Positions 52,909-60,752 of a DNA stretch of 64,000 bases are shown here, piece by piece. Origin of the DNA: Hyphococcus formosus. GTDB lineage: Bacteria; Pseudomonadota; Alphaproteobacteria; Caulobacterales; Parvularculaceae. The DNA lies in assembly GCF_046736345.1 (NCBI RefSeq), contig NZ_CP157210.1, forward strand, positions 2,108,001 to 2,172,000. Direction: 5' to 3'. The notes beneath the pieces are model-generated. The model worked only from the letters and a program-made list of their open reading frames with translations. It ran no database searches and was not told where the DNA came from. The translations under genes and the position numbers were made by a program. How positions within the stretch are numbered: the first letter of the stretch is position 1; each line of letters opens with the position of its first letter.

Positions 52909-53358
52909 ATGGATAGAATTGATTGGAAAGAGTTCTGTAATCTTGGCCACAATAGTTACGTCGCTGTCGGATTTCTTGACTCTATAGCATTTGGGCCAGA
53001 AAACTCCTATTCGCACCGCGTGCTATTGCACCATAATGTTGCGTTTAAAGCGATCACAAAACACGATTTAACTTTCGAGTGCTTTAATGTTTTAGAGCTC
53101 GCACTACTTCGTGGGCGGATAGTCCGGAATCACGCGCGCAAAAATGGGATAGATGTTTACTACCTAAACCGCTCAGGTCGGGCCGGTTGGTATCAAGTCT
53201 CGCTTAAAAAAGCTAATCAAGTCCCTGAAATATGGGTTTCAACCTTCTACAAGCAACGCAATTCCGAAGTTAAAAGAAGAACGAAAAAGGGCATTCTTGT
53301 ACGAGGAGAAATCGAGGGGCGCCCCAGTGTTCCGGAGCGCCCCGAGATAGTGGGGTAG
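52909..53358 (+). CDS. Hypothetical protein (possible nuclease-like domain)
   Basis: I do not recognise this 149-residue protein with confidence. The C-terminal half (VYYLNRSGRAGWYQVSLKKAN, WVSTFYKQRNSEVKRRTK) has the strand-rich, basic look of some phage-associated barnase/EndoU/colicin-like nucleases, but this is only a resemblance. The composition is AT-richer than most of the window. There is no clear ribosome-binding site. A GC-rich hairpin (GGGGCGC/GCGCCCC) overlaps its 3' end. Probably part of the accessory patch. Confidence 0.4.
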   Translation: MDRIDWKEFCNLGHNSYVAVGFLDSIAFGPENSYSHRVLLHHNVAFKAITKHDLTFECFNVLELALLRGRIVRNHARKNGIDVYYLNRSGRAGWYQVSLKKANQVPEIWVSTFYKQRNSEVKRRTKKGILVRGEIEGRPSVPERPEIVG

Positions 53359-53368
53359 GGACTCCAAC
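53316..53368 (+). repeat. GC-rich hairpins at the end of the hypothetical gene
   Basis: GGGGCGC and GCGCCCC (from about 53318 to 53344) form a stem around CCCAGTGTTCCGGA. GTAGGGACT and CTTCCCCTAC just after form a second imperfect hairpin. They may end the transcript, though no T-run follows directly. Confidence 0.35.
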
Positions 53369-53984
53369 TTCCCCTACATAGCGATCCGCCTTTACAGCGT
53401 CCTACGGCATGGAGATTCACCGCGTCACCCACGAATCAAATACTAACACAAAAAAAAAATAAAGTGTAAATATTGGTTAACTTAATGCTGCGGCGAGATG
53501 ACTCACTATTGATCCTTCGTAGGATTTAAATTTCTCATCATATCACAACGCGATAGTGAGCATTCGCCTTATTCTAACAATCCGCCACACCCCAATAGCT
53601 TCATTACCTATTCGCTCGACAACGCCTTTAAGACGCTGTCGGTCTAGGGAGCGGGATATTTTCAGCCGCAATTCCCGATTAAACCTCTTGTCGGTTTTCT
53701 CCCAGCCCTTTTTATCGCAAAAAACCTTGCTCCCATCGACGTCACGGGTGCCGCTTCTCGTCTGGATGATAGCCCAAGTGGTACAACGCGCGTCGATGTG
53801 GCTTACGGTTGTGCGTAGGTCCTAGGCAATGTCTTCACGGTCACGAAGGCGGGAGGCGACATTCCGACGCTCATTAATCCGGCTTTTGACGACTATTTCC
53901 ACAAACAGGAAATTAGGATTCTCAGGCGCTTAGTTCCATGATATTTTTGGTGGGTTTGCTACATAAAATCGAGAATGGATCAGC
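53359..53984. other. AT-rich accessory gap next to tRNA-Ser
   Basis: This 626-base stretch holds no intact gene. Between 53550 and 53940 one plus-strand frame reads as protein-like text broken by two stop codons (at about 53646 and 53815), for example PIKPLVGFLPALFIAKNLAP. It may be a decayed gene, but I cannot name it. The region adjoins the 3' end of tRNA-Ser, the usual side for integrated elements. Confidence 0.4.
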
Positions 53985-54074
53985 TGGCGGACAGAGAGGG
54001 ATTCGAACCCTCGAGACGGTTACCCGCCTACACGCGTTCCAGGCGTGCGCCTTCAACCACTCGGCCACCTGTCC
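53985..54074 (-). tRNA. tRNA-Ser (anticodon GGA)
   Basis: The minus-strand sequence starts GGACAGGTGGCCGAGTGG, the usual serine tRNA opening. The anticodon stem is CACGC/GCGTG with loop CTGGAAC (anticodon GGA), followed by a long variable arm typical of serine tRNA. The T-arm is GAGGGTTCGAATCCCTC, and the 3' end CTGTCCGCCA carries an encoded CCA. The length is 90 bases. Confidence 0.97.
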
Positions 54075-54253
54075 GTCGGAGCGGCGGACTATAGCCACGC
54101 AAGCCGCTGGCGCAAGGTCAAATCGTTGATTTTTGACGGAACCGGCACCGATCCTCAACTGGCTGAAATTCTTTGCGATTGCGGTTTGCAGGCGGGGCAA
54201 AGGCGGGTTATTCTGGCTTTGGTAAGGTTGCGTTAACCGTTCGAGGGGGCTTT

Positions 54254-54526
54254 ATGGCTGCGTTTCGTTTAATCGCTTGGATTTTTGTGGCGATTGCCAT
54301 TGCATTATTGGGCGCTGATGGGGTCGCTTCGCTGGAAGCAGGCGAGCCAGTGATGCGTAGCACCGAATATGTCGTCGGGCTGATCGGCATCAATGGCGAG
54401 GCTTTGGCCGCGAATTCGCCCGCCGGTGTCAGTCAGGCGATCAGCACGATTATGGGACTGCCGCTTTGGGGCGTTCTCGGCATTATCGGTGTCGTGCTGA
54501 CCTTGATCTTCCGCCCGATGGACTAA
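54254..54526 (+). CDS. Small two-helix membrane protein
   Basis: From ATG 54254 with GAGGGGG before it, the protein is 90 residues. It has a hydrophobic N-terminal segment (FRLIAWIFVAIAIALLG, possibly a signal anchor), a polar middle of about 50 residues and a second membrane helix near the C-terminus (WGVLGIIGVVLTLIFRP). I recognise no named family; short proteins of this design are common in alphaproteobacteria. Function is unknown. An upstream in-frame start (54173) lacks a ribosome-binding site. Confidence 0.7.
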   Translation: MAAFRLIAWIFVAIAIALLGADGVASLEAGEPVMRSTEYVVGLIGINGEALAANSPAGVSQAISTIMGLPLWGVLGIIGVVLTLIFRPMD

Positions 54527-54563
54527 TCAAAAATTGTCGTTCGGTGCCGCCCCGTCCGCCTGA

Positions 54564-55373
54564 TCAGGCGGACGAAGCATGATGGGCTGCGCTATGCTCG
54601 CGCGCGCGCTGGCGCTCTAGCTTGTTGCGATAGCGGGTCTGGACCGCAGAGACGACGACCATGACGAAAATCACGAAGTAAAAGCTGGTCTTTGACATCG
54701 CCGTTACTTCGAAATCAAACAGCTTCATATGCGCAAGGTGCCCGCCCTCGGTCAGGAGCAAAACCCCGACGATAAACAGAATAAACAGGCCGATAACCTC
54801 GAACATTCGGTTCTTTTTCAGGAAGTCGGAAACCTGATCGGCGAGCATGATCATCATCACGCCACTGATGATGATTGCCGTTGCGATCACCCAGATCACA
54901 TGGGTTAGCGCAATCGCGGAAAGCAGCGAGTCGAACGAGAAGATCAAATTCATAAAAACAATTGTCGCAATTACAACCGGTACGGATTTTTTGCGATCTC
55001 CATCAACGCTTTCGATATGTTCAACCGCGAGAAGATGCATGATCTCTTTGGTGGCGGTGTACATGATAAAACCGCCCCCAAATAGCGAAACAATCGCATG
55101 GAAGGTAAAGGATGCTTCGAAAAACCCCGGGAGCTTCATCGCGAATAAGGGATGTGTCAGCGCATTGATGAGGCTTAATAGGATAAACATCAAAACCAGA
55201 CGAAAGACGATGGCGAGCAAGATCCCGGTCCGGCGCACAAATTTTTGCCGATGCTCTGGCGTTCGGCTGGCCTCGATTGAAATATATAAGAGATTATCGA
55301 ACCCTAACACCGCCTGAAGCAATATCAGCATCAGCAATGTGAATATATTCTCAATCGAAAAAACCGCTTCCAT
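54564..55373 (-). CDS. TerC-family integral membrane protein
   Basis: This 269-residue protein has about seven membrane helices and the family's Asp motifs GFDNLLYISIE near residue 24 and IFSFDSLLSAIALTH near 145. TerC-type proteins are linked with metal (Mn) export during metalation of exported proteins or with tellurium resistance in operon forms; this is the stand-alone kind. The C-terminus is a basic tail rich in Arg, His and Ala. A leader of about 245 bases precedes it on the same strand. Confidence 0.86.
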   Translation of the reverse strand: MEAVFSIENIFTLLMLILLQAVLGFDNLLYISIEASRTPEHRQKFVRRTGILLAIVFRLVLMFILLSLINALTHPLFAMKLPGFFEASFTFHAIVSLFGGGFIMYTATKEIMHLLAVEHIESVDGDRKKSVPVVIATIVFMNLIFSFDSLLSAIALTHVIWVIATAIIISGVMMIMLADQVSDFLKKNRMFEVIGLFILFIVGVLLLTEGGHLAHMKLFDFEVTAMSKTSFYFVIFVMVVVSAVQTRYRNKLERQRAREHSAAHHASSA

Positions 55374-55618
55374 GATCGGCTCCCCTTTTATTGCAATTCG
55401 TCAATGGGCCATGTTTCGGCGTAGGCACGCAAGCCCACTTTGGCATTGGCTGTGCCAACCCTTGCGGCGAGCCGCCGTTCCATTGCGACAAGGCGAAATC
55501 GGAAAATTGGTCTTTCGACGGAGTGATTTTTTGCTGCGACGAGCAGCGACCAAGGCACCTAGGCAAAGAACCTCTTCGGTATTAATTCCATGACGCAAGA
55601 ACAAACGGAGAGAAACCC
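55374..55618 (-). other. Long leader/intergenic region upstream of the TerC gene
   Basis: TerC genes in other bacteria can be controlled by a manganese riboswitch (yybP-ykoY). I see inverted repeats, for instance TTGGCA (55440-55445) with TGCCAA (55453-55458), but not the conserved core of that riboswitch. It may include the divergent promoter for the small ORF at 55619. The function of the leader is not established. Confidence 0.3.
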
Positions 55619-55708
55619 ATGGCCCGCATCCTGGCAATCGTCACAACAGTGAGCGTACTCGCTGCTGCGGTTTACCCGGCGTTATACGCCTACACTTCCC
55701 TTGCTTAA
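55619..55708 (+). CDS. Very short membrane peptide (29 residues)
   Basis: ATG with a GGAG site nine bases upstream opens a 29-codon frame, MARILAIVTTVSVLAAAVYPALYAY and a short end. It is almost wholly hydrophobic, consistent with one membrane-spanning helix. It stands alone between TerC and KdsB, followed by an inverted repeat. I recognise no family. Small single-helix peptides like this are often real but are hard to prove from sequence. Confidence 0.5.
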   Translation: MARILAIVTTVSVLAAAVYPALYAYTSLA

Positions 55709-55720
55709 ACCGTAACGGCC

Positions 55721-55779
55721 GAAGGCGTCGCCGCCCCCTGTCGGCACCCCAAGCACCCAGACAGTCAGGCGACGCCTTC
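55721..55779. repeat. Perfect 12-bp inverted repeat overlapping the end of kdsB
   Basis: GAAGGCGTCGCC (55721-55732) and GGCGACGCCTTC (55768-55779) are exact inverted copies separated by 35 bases. The right arm is also the last coding sequence of kdsB (Glu-Gly-Val-Ala, stop). It may act as a terminator or protect the transcript end, but no T-run follows. Confidence 0.5.
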
Positions 55780-56538
55780 ATTCCAACGCTTTACGAATGC
55801 CTCATAATCCGCTGGCGTATCAATGCCCGGTGCTGCATTCGGCACAAGCGCAATCGCAATTGCCTGCCCCATCTCAAGAATGCGTAATTGCTCAAGCCGC
55901 TCAATTTTTTCCAACGCGCCGGCGGGCGCATTCGCAAATGCCTTCAGGCTTTGTTTGGAAAAGGCGTAAATCCCCACATGCAAGAAATAATCAGTGGGCG
56001 TTTTAATGTTACCCTGCTCGTCGCGCGGACACGGATAAAGATAACGCGTGAAATAGCGCGCCCAATAGGTGTTTGTCCCGATATCCGCGCCCAATATCGC
56101 CTTCACCGCAGAAGGATCATCCGGTGAGCCCGGCCCATGGTCTGCGCCTTGCGCAAAGCGGCACGCCAATGTCGATGCAAACGCATCCGAACTGGCATGA
56201 AGGTTTATCAATCGATCAATATAATCGGGCTCAACCTCCGGCTCATCCCCTTGCAGGTTGATGATGATATCCGCATCAAGATTTTCAGCGGCTTCGGCGA
56301 CACGGCCACTGCCGGTTTCATGATCCGCCCGGGTCATGATTACTTCGCCGCCAAACCCTTTGACGCAATCGAAAATGCGCTGATCGTCTGTTGCGACAAC
56401 AACCCGGTCAGCATTGATGACCGATTGGGCGCGCTCATAAACATGACGGATCAAAGGCTTGCCCGTCCGGTCAAGTAGCGGCTTTCCGGGCAGGCGCGTA
56501 GAGCCATATCGCGCAGGAATGACAATTGCGGTTTTCAC
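55765..56538 (-). CDS. kdsB: 3-deoxy-manno-octulosonate cytidylyltransferase (CMP-Kdo synthetase)
   Basis: This 257-residue enzyme has the nucleotide-binding start MKTAIVIPARYGSTRLPGKPL. It also has VVATDDQRI, TRADHETGSGRVAEA and LQGDEPEVEPDYIDRLI, which are KdsB landmarks. It couples CMP to Kdo for lipid A core assembly, so the host has a Gram-negative lipopolysaccharide. The ATG overlaps the stop of the upstream VanZ-like gene by four bases, so vanZ-like, kdsB and possibly galE are one operon. Confidence 0.95.
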   Translation of the reverse strand: MKTAIVIPARYGSTRLPGKPLLDRTGKPLIRHVYERAQSVINADRVVVATDDQRIFDCVKGFGGEVIMTRADHETGSGRVAEAAENLDADIIINLQGDEPEVEPDYIDRLINLHASSDAFASTLACRFAQGADHGPGSPDDPSAVKAILGADIGTNTYWARYFTRYLYPCPRDEQGNIKTPTDYFLHVGIYAFSKQSLKAFANAPAGALEKIERLEQLRILEMGQAIAIALVPNAAPGIDTPADYEAFVKRWNEGVA

Positions 56539-56948
56539 GATGCTCGAACCTTAGAATATGCGACGACACAGAGATAACCGAATAAAAAGCCGCAAAATGC
56601 ACCCAATCCATTCGCCACAGCATCAGCGATTTCGGGCGAGCGCACCCCGCCTAATCCTTGTAAGCCTTCGAGCAGCACGCCGTAGAGCGGCAGGAGTATC
56701 AAGATCATCCACCGCCGCGCAAAGAGTTCAATTTGCGCCCAATAGGCACTGGTCCCCAATGCGCCATAGGCCAAAAAATGCGCAATTTTATCCGCAAACG
56801 CCGCATTCCCAAAAAGCGCGCTCGCCAATAGGCGCGTAAACGCAAAGCCTGCTTCGGTATCGTCAGGATTGGGCGTTAATGTCAGGAAAGTTACGACAAT
56901 AAACAGGCACACGAATAAGACCCGCGCCCATCGACGCGCTGTCATCAT
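56535..56948 (-). CDS. VanZ-like membrane protein
   Basis: From ATG 56948, overlapping the galE stop (ATGATGA), the protein has 137 residues and four membrane helices. VanZ-like marks are TLTPNPDD after helix 1, DKIAHFLAYGALG (KIAHFLAY) and LLEGLQGLGGVRSPEIADAVANGLGAFCG. Such proteins are widespread and of uncertain role; VanZ itself gives low-level teicoplanin resistance, while most relatives are found in cell-envelope operons. Here it lies between galE and kdsB. Confidence 0.85.
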   Translation of the reverse strand: MMTARRWARVLFVCLFIVVTFLTLTPNPDDTEAGFAFTRLLASALFGNAAFADKIAHFLAYGALGTSAYWAQIELFARRWMILILLPLYGVLLEGLQGLGGVRSPEIADAVANGLGAFCGFLFGYLCVVAYSKVRAS

Positions 56949-57940
56949 GCGGCATTTCCCTGACGCTTGCCGACCTGTTGCTCCCAATCAATTGCTGTCT
57001 TTACGATAAAATCGATATCATCATAGCGGGGGCGCCAATCGAGAACCGTTCGGATTGCCGCATTGTCGGCGATTAACTGCGGCGGGTCGCCCGCCCGGCG
57101 TGGCGCAATTTCATAATCCATCGCTTCGCCGGTTACGCGCCTGAAGGCGTCAACGACCTCGAAAACGGATTGCCCCTGTCCGTAACCGCAATTGAGCGTG
57201 ATTGAGCTTCCCTGATTGCGCAACCGTTCAAGCGCGGCCAAATGGGCCTGGGCAAGATCGCTTACATGGACATAATCCCGGATCGCGGTTCCGTCCGGGG
57301 TCGGATAATCATTGCCATAGATTTTGAGCTTTTCCTGACGTAGGCCAAGCGCAATTTGTGCGGCCGCTTTGATCAGATGTGTGGGCTTGCCGATTTCACC
57401 GGCGCGGCCTTTTGGATCAGCACCCGCGACATTGAAATAACGCAGCGTCACATAGGACATGTCATGGGCCGTCGCCGCATCTTGCAAGATGCGCTCGCTC
57501 ATGGACATTGACGCGCCATAGGGCGAAATCGACCGTATCGGTGCCTGTTCCGAAACCGGTACACGCTCGGGCGTGCCATAAACCGACGCGGTCGATGAAA
57601 AAATAAATCGCTTAATCCCCGCAGCAACACACGCCTTTAACAGCGTCATCGTGTTGGCGGTATTGTTCTGGTAATAATCGAGCGGGTGCCGCAGGGATTC
57701 GGATACCAGAATGGACCCGGCGAAATGGATCACTTCGCCAATATTATGATCCCGGAAAACCTTTGCCAACGCGGCTTCATCCCCCACATCGGCTTCGACA
57801 AAGGGAATACCATCAGGCGTTAACCATCGCGCGCCGGTTGAGAGATTATCAAGTGCAACGGCGCTTTCACCGGCGTCTTTCAACGCCAAAAGCATGTGGG
57901 CACCGATATAACCAGCCCCGCCCGTCACCAGAACACTCAT
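56945..57940 (-). CDS. galE: UDP-glucose 4-epimerase
   Basis: This is a 331-residue extended SDR with TGGAGYIGAHMLLAL at the start, the catalytic FSSTASVYG...YGASMSMSE (here Y-G-A-S-M rather than YxxxK), RYFNVAGADP, and RDYVHVSDLAQAH. It interconverts UDP-glucose and UDP-galactose for polysaccharide synthesis. The catalytic Tyr lies in SPYGASMSM, and Lys of the YxxxK motif is replaced by Met, which would be unusual and merits checking. The length is normal for GalE. It starts the likely galE-vanZ-kdsB operon. Confidence 0.88.
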   Translation of the reverse strand: MSVLVTGGAGYIGAHMLLALKDAGESAVALDNLSTGARWLTPDGIPFVEADVGDEAALAKVFRDHNIGEVIHFAGSILVSESLRHPLDYYQNNTANTMTLLKACVAAGIKRFIFSSTASVYGTPERVPVSEQAPIRSISPYGASMSMSERILQDAATAHDMSYVTLRYFNVAGADPKGRAGEIGKPTHLIKAAAQIALGLRQEKLKIYGNDYPTPDGTAIRDYVHVSDLAQAHLAALERLRNQGSSITLNCGYGQGQSVFEVVDAFRRVTGEAMDYEIAPRRAGDPPQLIADNAAIRTVLDWRPRYDDIDFIVKTAIDWEQQVGKRQGNAA

Positions 57941-58050
57941 TGAACAACCTTCCGATCTTTTAATCCTAGGGATTCATTGTCACTTCCCTTATAGCCTGTT
58001 CATATGACTGTTTGTACTGCCTCTCGAAGAAACTCTTAAGTCAGGCCGCT

Positions 58051-58794
58051 ATGCTGGGAAAAATTTTCAAGCGCGAAAAAAGCAATGCCGCCATACCGGA
58101 AGGCAAGCGTGTTTACGCAATTGGCGACATTCACGGATGCGCAGAAATGCTGACGTCCCTGCTTGATACAATTGCCGACGATATTGACGATCTCGCAAAT
58201 GCAACCTTGGTCTTTTTAGGAGATTATATCGACCGCGGGCCAGATAGTCGCGCGGTGATCGACCGGTTGCTTGAATTAAAGACAAGCAATGTTGAGACCT
58301 ATTTTCTGAAGGGCAATCACGAAGCGAGCATGCTCGACTTTCTTGATGCGCCAGAAGATTTAGCGCACTGGCTCGACTGGGGCGGGGATGAAACGCTTGA
58401 AAGTTACGGGATCGACCCGGTTGCGAAAACGCCCGATGCCATCGCGGCTGAGTTCATTGAGCAAATGCCCGCCGAACATCTGCGCTTTTATCGGGCGCTC
58501 GATCTTTACCATGTTGAAGGCGACTATTTATTCGTCCATGCGGGCGTGCGCCCGGGTGTTCCCCTAAAGGAACAAGACCCGATGGATTTGATGTGGATCA
58601 GAAAGCGATTTCATAACGCGGCCGCATCAGAACGCCCCGAACATGTGGTGGTTCACGGCCACCACCCGGAAGACAAACCCATCGATGCGGGTTGGCGGAT
58701 CGCTATTGATACAGGCGCTTGTTACGGCGGCATGTTAACCGCCGTGGCGCTCGAAGGAACCACACGACGGTTTTTGACGATTGATGCAAATTAG
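58051..58794 (+). CDS. Serine/threonine-type metallophosphoesterase (PPP family)
   Basis: From ATG 58051 with AGG eight bases before it, the protein is 247 residues. PPP-family metal motifs are in order: YAIGDIHGCAEML, VFLGDYIDRGPDSR, FLKGNHEASML and VVHGHHPEDKP. The group includes bacterial PrpE/ApaH-like phosphatases acting on phosphoproteins or dinucleoside polyphosphates. It is cytoplasmic; an earlier start (58012) lacks a ribosome-binding site. Its stop codon overlaps the stop of the convergent methyltransferase. Confidence 0.88.
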   Translation: MLGKIFKREKSNAAIPEGKRVYAIGDIHGCAEMLTSLLDTIADDIDDLANATLVFLGDYIDRGPDSRAVIDRLLELKTSNVETYFLKGNHEASMLDFLDAPEDLAHWLDWGGDETLESYGIDPVAKTPDAIAAEFIEQMPAEHLRFYRALDLYHVEGDYLFVHAGVRPGVPLKEQDPMDLMWIRKRFHNAAASERPEHVVVHGHHPEDKPIDAGWRIAIDTGACYGGMLTAVALEGTTRRFLTIDAN

Positions 58795-60149
58795 CCGTTT
58801 ACGACCTTAACATGATCGGGATTGTCTGAGATCAAACGTGGCCCACCGGCTGCGGCAAGGATAGTCCGCAAGGTTTGCGTGCCCGCCGGGCTATCACCAT
58901 TATTGATCACTTTGCCATACTCAGAAGAGAAGTTCATCGCCGTTACAATATGCGGTGTAGGCGATACGAAAATCAGTTGCGCCCCGAGCATCACGGCCTC
59001 GCGCCATGTTTCCATGATCTCGCGCTTATACCGCGATGGCGCAATCAGGTAATCCGGCTCTGACGCGCGGCATTCCTGTTCGGAGATCACCCGCGGTCCT
59101 TTTTCGCCTAGGGTATCGCACTCTCTTGCCACATTCGTATCGACGGCGGCCGTAATTGTTTTTGCGGAAGATCCGACCCAACGCATAAAGCTTTGCGTTT
59201 GCGCATCCGCGCCCAGGATATGAACGCACTCGCCGCGATTGGCGATGTCGTCGAGCATCTCGACCATATCAAGGCGGACTTCATTCGCCCGTTGTTCAAA
59301 AGATTGATAGGGCTGAACCGCACGCATGGCTAATGCGTTTTCCTCGTCCCACAGACGGGCTAAACGCTCATACCACGGATCAAAATCATATTGGTCATAG
59401 GTATCATGAGTTGCAAAAAGCCGGATTGAACCGCCTTCTTTTGACGTCAGCGACCCTTTGAATACTTTCAGCCCCGCTTCGCGCAGAAGACATTCAAGCA
59501 CAGACAGCGAATATATTGCTCGCACATTTGAATGGAGCGTCTCGACGCAATTGCGGGTCAAAATCACCGGCGCATAAAGCGTTTCCAGCGCGAACACGCC
59601 ATCGTCAGCGAGCAATGATTTAATCCGCTTCAACGTTGCGCGCGGATCATTCAGGTGTTCGAAAAATGAAACGGCGGTGATGATGTCGAATTTCTTGTCG
59701 CCAAAAGCCGCGTCTATTTCTTGCGACGGGAATGGTGCTTTTCCGGTCCATGCCCACTCGCCGATCTCTTCGATATGATCGGAGGTGTCAATGCCGTATC
59801 GATCAACCCAACGGGGATAGAAAGACAACAGCGTCCCGTCATTGCAGCCAAGATCCAGCGCCGCGCAGTCGCGGCCCGAGATCAATTCAAGCGCTTCGGT
59901 TGCGACTGAACGAAGATGATCGCGGTTCGACGCATGGCGCCCCGAGGGCGTGTGTTCTGCACATTCATCCGCATGAGCCGCCTGAAGCAAACCACATGCG
60001 CGCGCATCGCGCGATGGGTCGCAAAGAACATAATCAGATGAGACGGCGCGTTTGCGCAAAATTGTTTTTGATGCGCCACCCACTGACATCGAAAATGCCG
60101 GTGTCAGGGCTTTTGATCCGCATGCGCGGCATTGCGTTATTGCTTTCAC
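58791..60149 (-). CDS. Class I SAM-dependent methyltransferase (C-methyltransferase-like, three-domain)
   Basis: Starting from GTG 60149 the protein has about 452 residues. A short Cys-containing N-terminal domain (ITQCRACGSKALTPAFSM) is followed by a SAM-binding domain with LDLGCNDGTLLSFYP and FDIITAVSFFEHLNDP. A C-terminal domain holds CVHILGADAQTQSFMRWV. This order (Methyltransf_13, 23, 14) is typical of NDP-sugar C-methyltransferases. No other sugar genes are next to it apart from galE a kilobase away. The start is uncertain; a longer frame reaches 60203. Confidence 0.8.
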   Translation of the reverse strand: MKAITQCRACGSKALTPAFSMSVGGASKTILRKRAVSSDYVLCDPSRDARACGLLQAAHADECAEHTPSGRHASNRDHLRSVATEALELISGRDCAALDLGCNDGTLLSFYPRWVDRYGIDTSDHIEEIGEWAWTGKAPFPSQEIDAAFGDKKFDIITAVSFFEHLNDPRATLKRIKSLLADDGVFALETLYAPVILTRNCVETLHSNVRAIYSLSVLECLLREAGLKVFKGSLTSKEGGSIRLFATHDTYDQYDFDPWYERLARLWDEENALAMRAVQPYQSFEQRANEVRLDMVEMLDDIANRGECVHILGADAQTQSFMRWVGSSAKTITAAVDTNVARECDTLGEKGPRVISEQECRASEPDYLIAPSRYKREIMETWREAVMLGAQLIFVSPTPHIVTAMNFSSEYGKVINNGDSPAGTQTLRTILAAAGGPRLISDNPDHVKVVNG

Positions 60150-60290
60150 GGAATGCGCTGCCTTTCTTGAACAGGTTATTACCCGCAGAGCGTCGCAGCA
60201 CACCGTAAACAGACTGTAAAATTAGCGAAAAAGCCTTTTAATTTTATATACTTAGACAGGTTTCGGTTACACAGTTGAACAAAGTATTAA

Positions 60291-60318
60291 GGCGCGGCTG
60301 CGAATTGCTGGCCGCGCC
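60291..60318 (-). terminator. Probable terminator of the MAPEG gene
   Basis: GGCGCGGC (60291-60298) and GCCGCGCC (60311-60318) form a perfect 8-bp stem with a 12-base loop, 11 bases after the MAPEG stop on the minus strand. The T-run beyond it is poor (TTAATACTTT), so efficiency is doubtful. Confidence 0.55.
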
Positions 60319-60329
60319 CATAACCGGGT

Positions 60330-60719
60330 TTAGAATATCGCAAGATATATCAACGAAATGCCAGTGATCAGCAATGTGAGCATCGTTCCGACCGTGCCCA
60401 ACATCCGGCCCTGTGACCAGACGCCCATACCAAGGCCAGCAAGATGAGAAAGCCTCGCCAAAAAGAACAACGCACCCAACGTATGAATTAACGCAATCGG
60501 AGCATTCAACAGTGCGAGCAACACAAGGCCGCCGAGAGCCGCTGGCGCATATTCAATGTAATTTCCCTGCGTCCGAATGGCCTTCAGCATCGCCGGGTTA
60601 TCACCATCACCGAGATTGACCTGATTTTTCATCCTGGCCATACCAACGCGGCCACTCAAGACAATAAGTAACAACGCATTCAAACCGACCCACAACGCAG
60701 CAGCTTCTAGTAACGACAT
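60330..60719 (-). CDS. MAPEG-family membrane protein
   Basis: This 129-residue protein has four membrane helices. It shows the MAPEG signature GDGDNPAMLKAIRTQGNYIEYAP (here cut: NPAMLKAIRTQGNYIEYAP), a glutathione-type binding helix, and LARLSHLAGLGMG. MAPEG members include membrane glutathione S-transferases; bacterial ones are mostly unstudied. It stands alone between the methyltransferase and the ArgE-type gene. Confidence 0.88.
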   Translation of the reverse strand: MSLLEAAALWVGLNALLLIVLSGRVGMARMKNQVNLGDGDNPAMLKAIRTQGNYIEYAPAALGGLVLLALLNAPIALIHTLGALFFLARLSHLAGLGMGVWSQGRMLGTVGTMLTLLITGISLIYLAIF

Positions 60720-60752
60720 TAGAGCGCACTCCTTTTTTTGACTGCTATTGGT

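Noticed and set aside
53985..54074. Attachment-site repeat of tRNA-Ser
   Set aside because: By eye I found no second copy of the tRNA 3' end in the window, so no att pair is claimed.
55374..55618. yybP-ykoY manganese riboswitch before TerC
   Set aside because: The expected conserved core was not recognised, so only a generic leader is reported.
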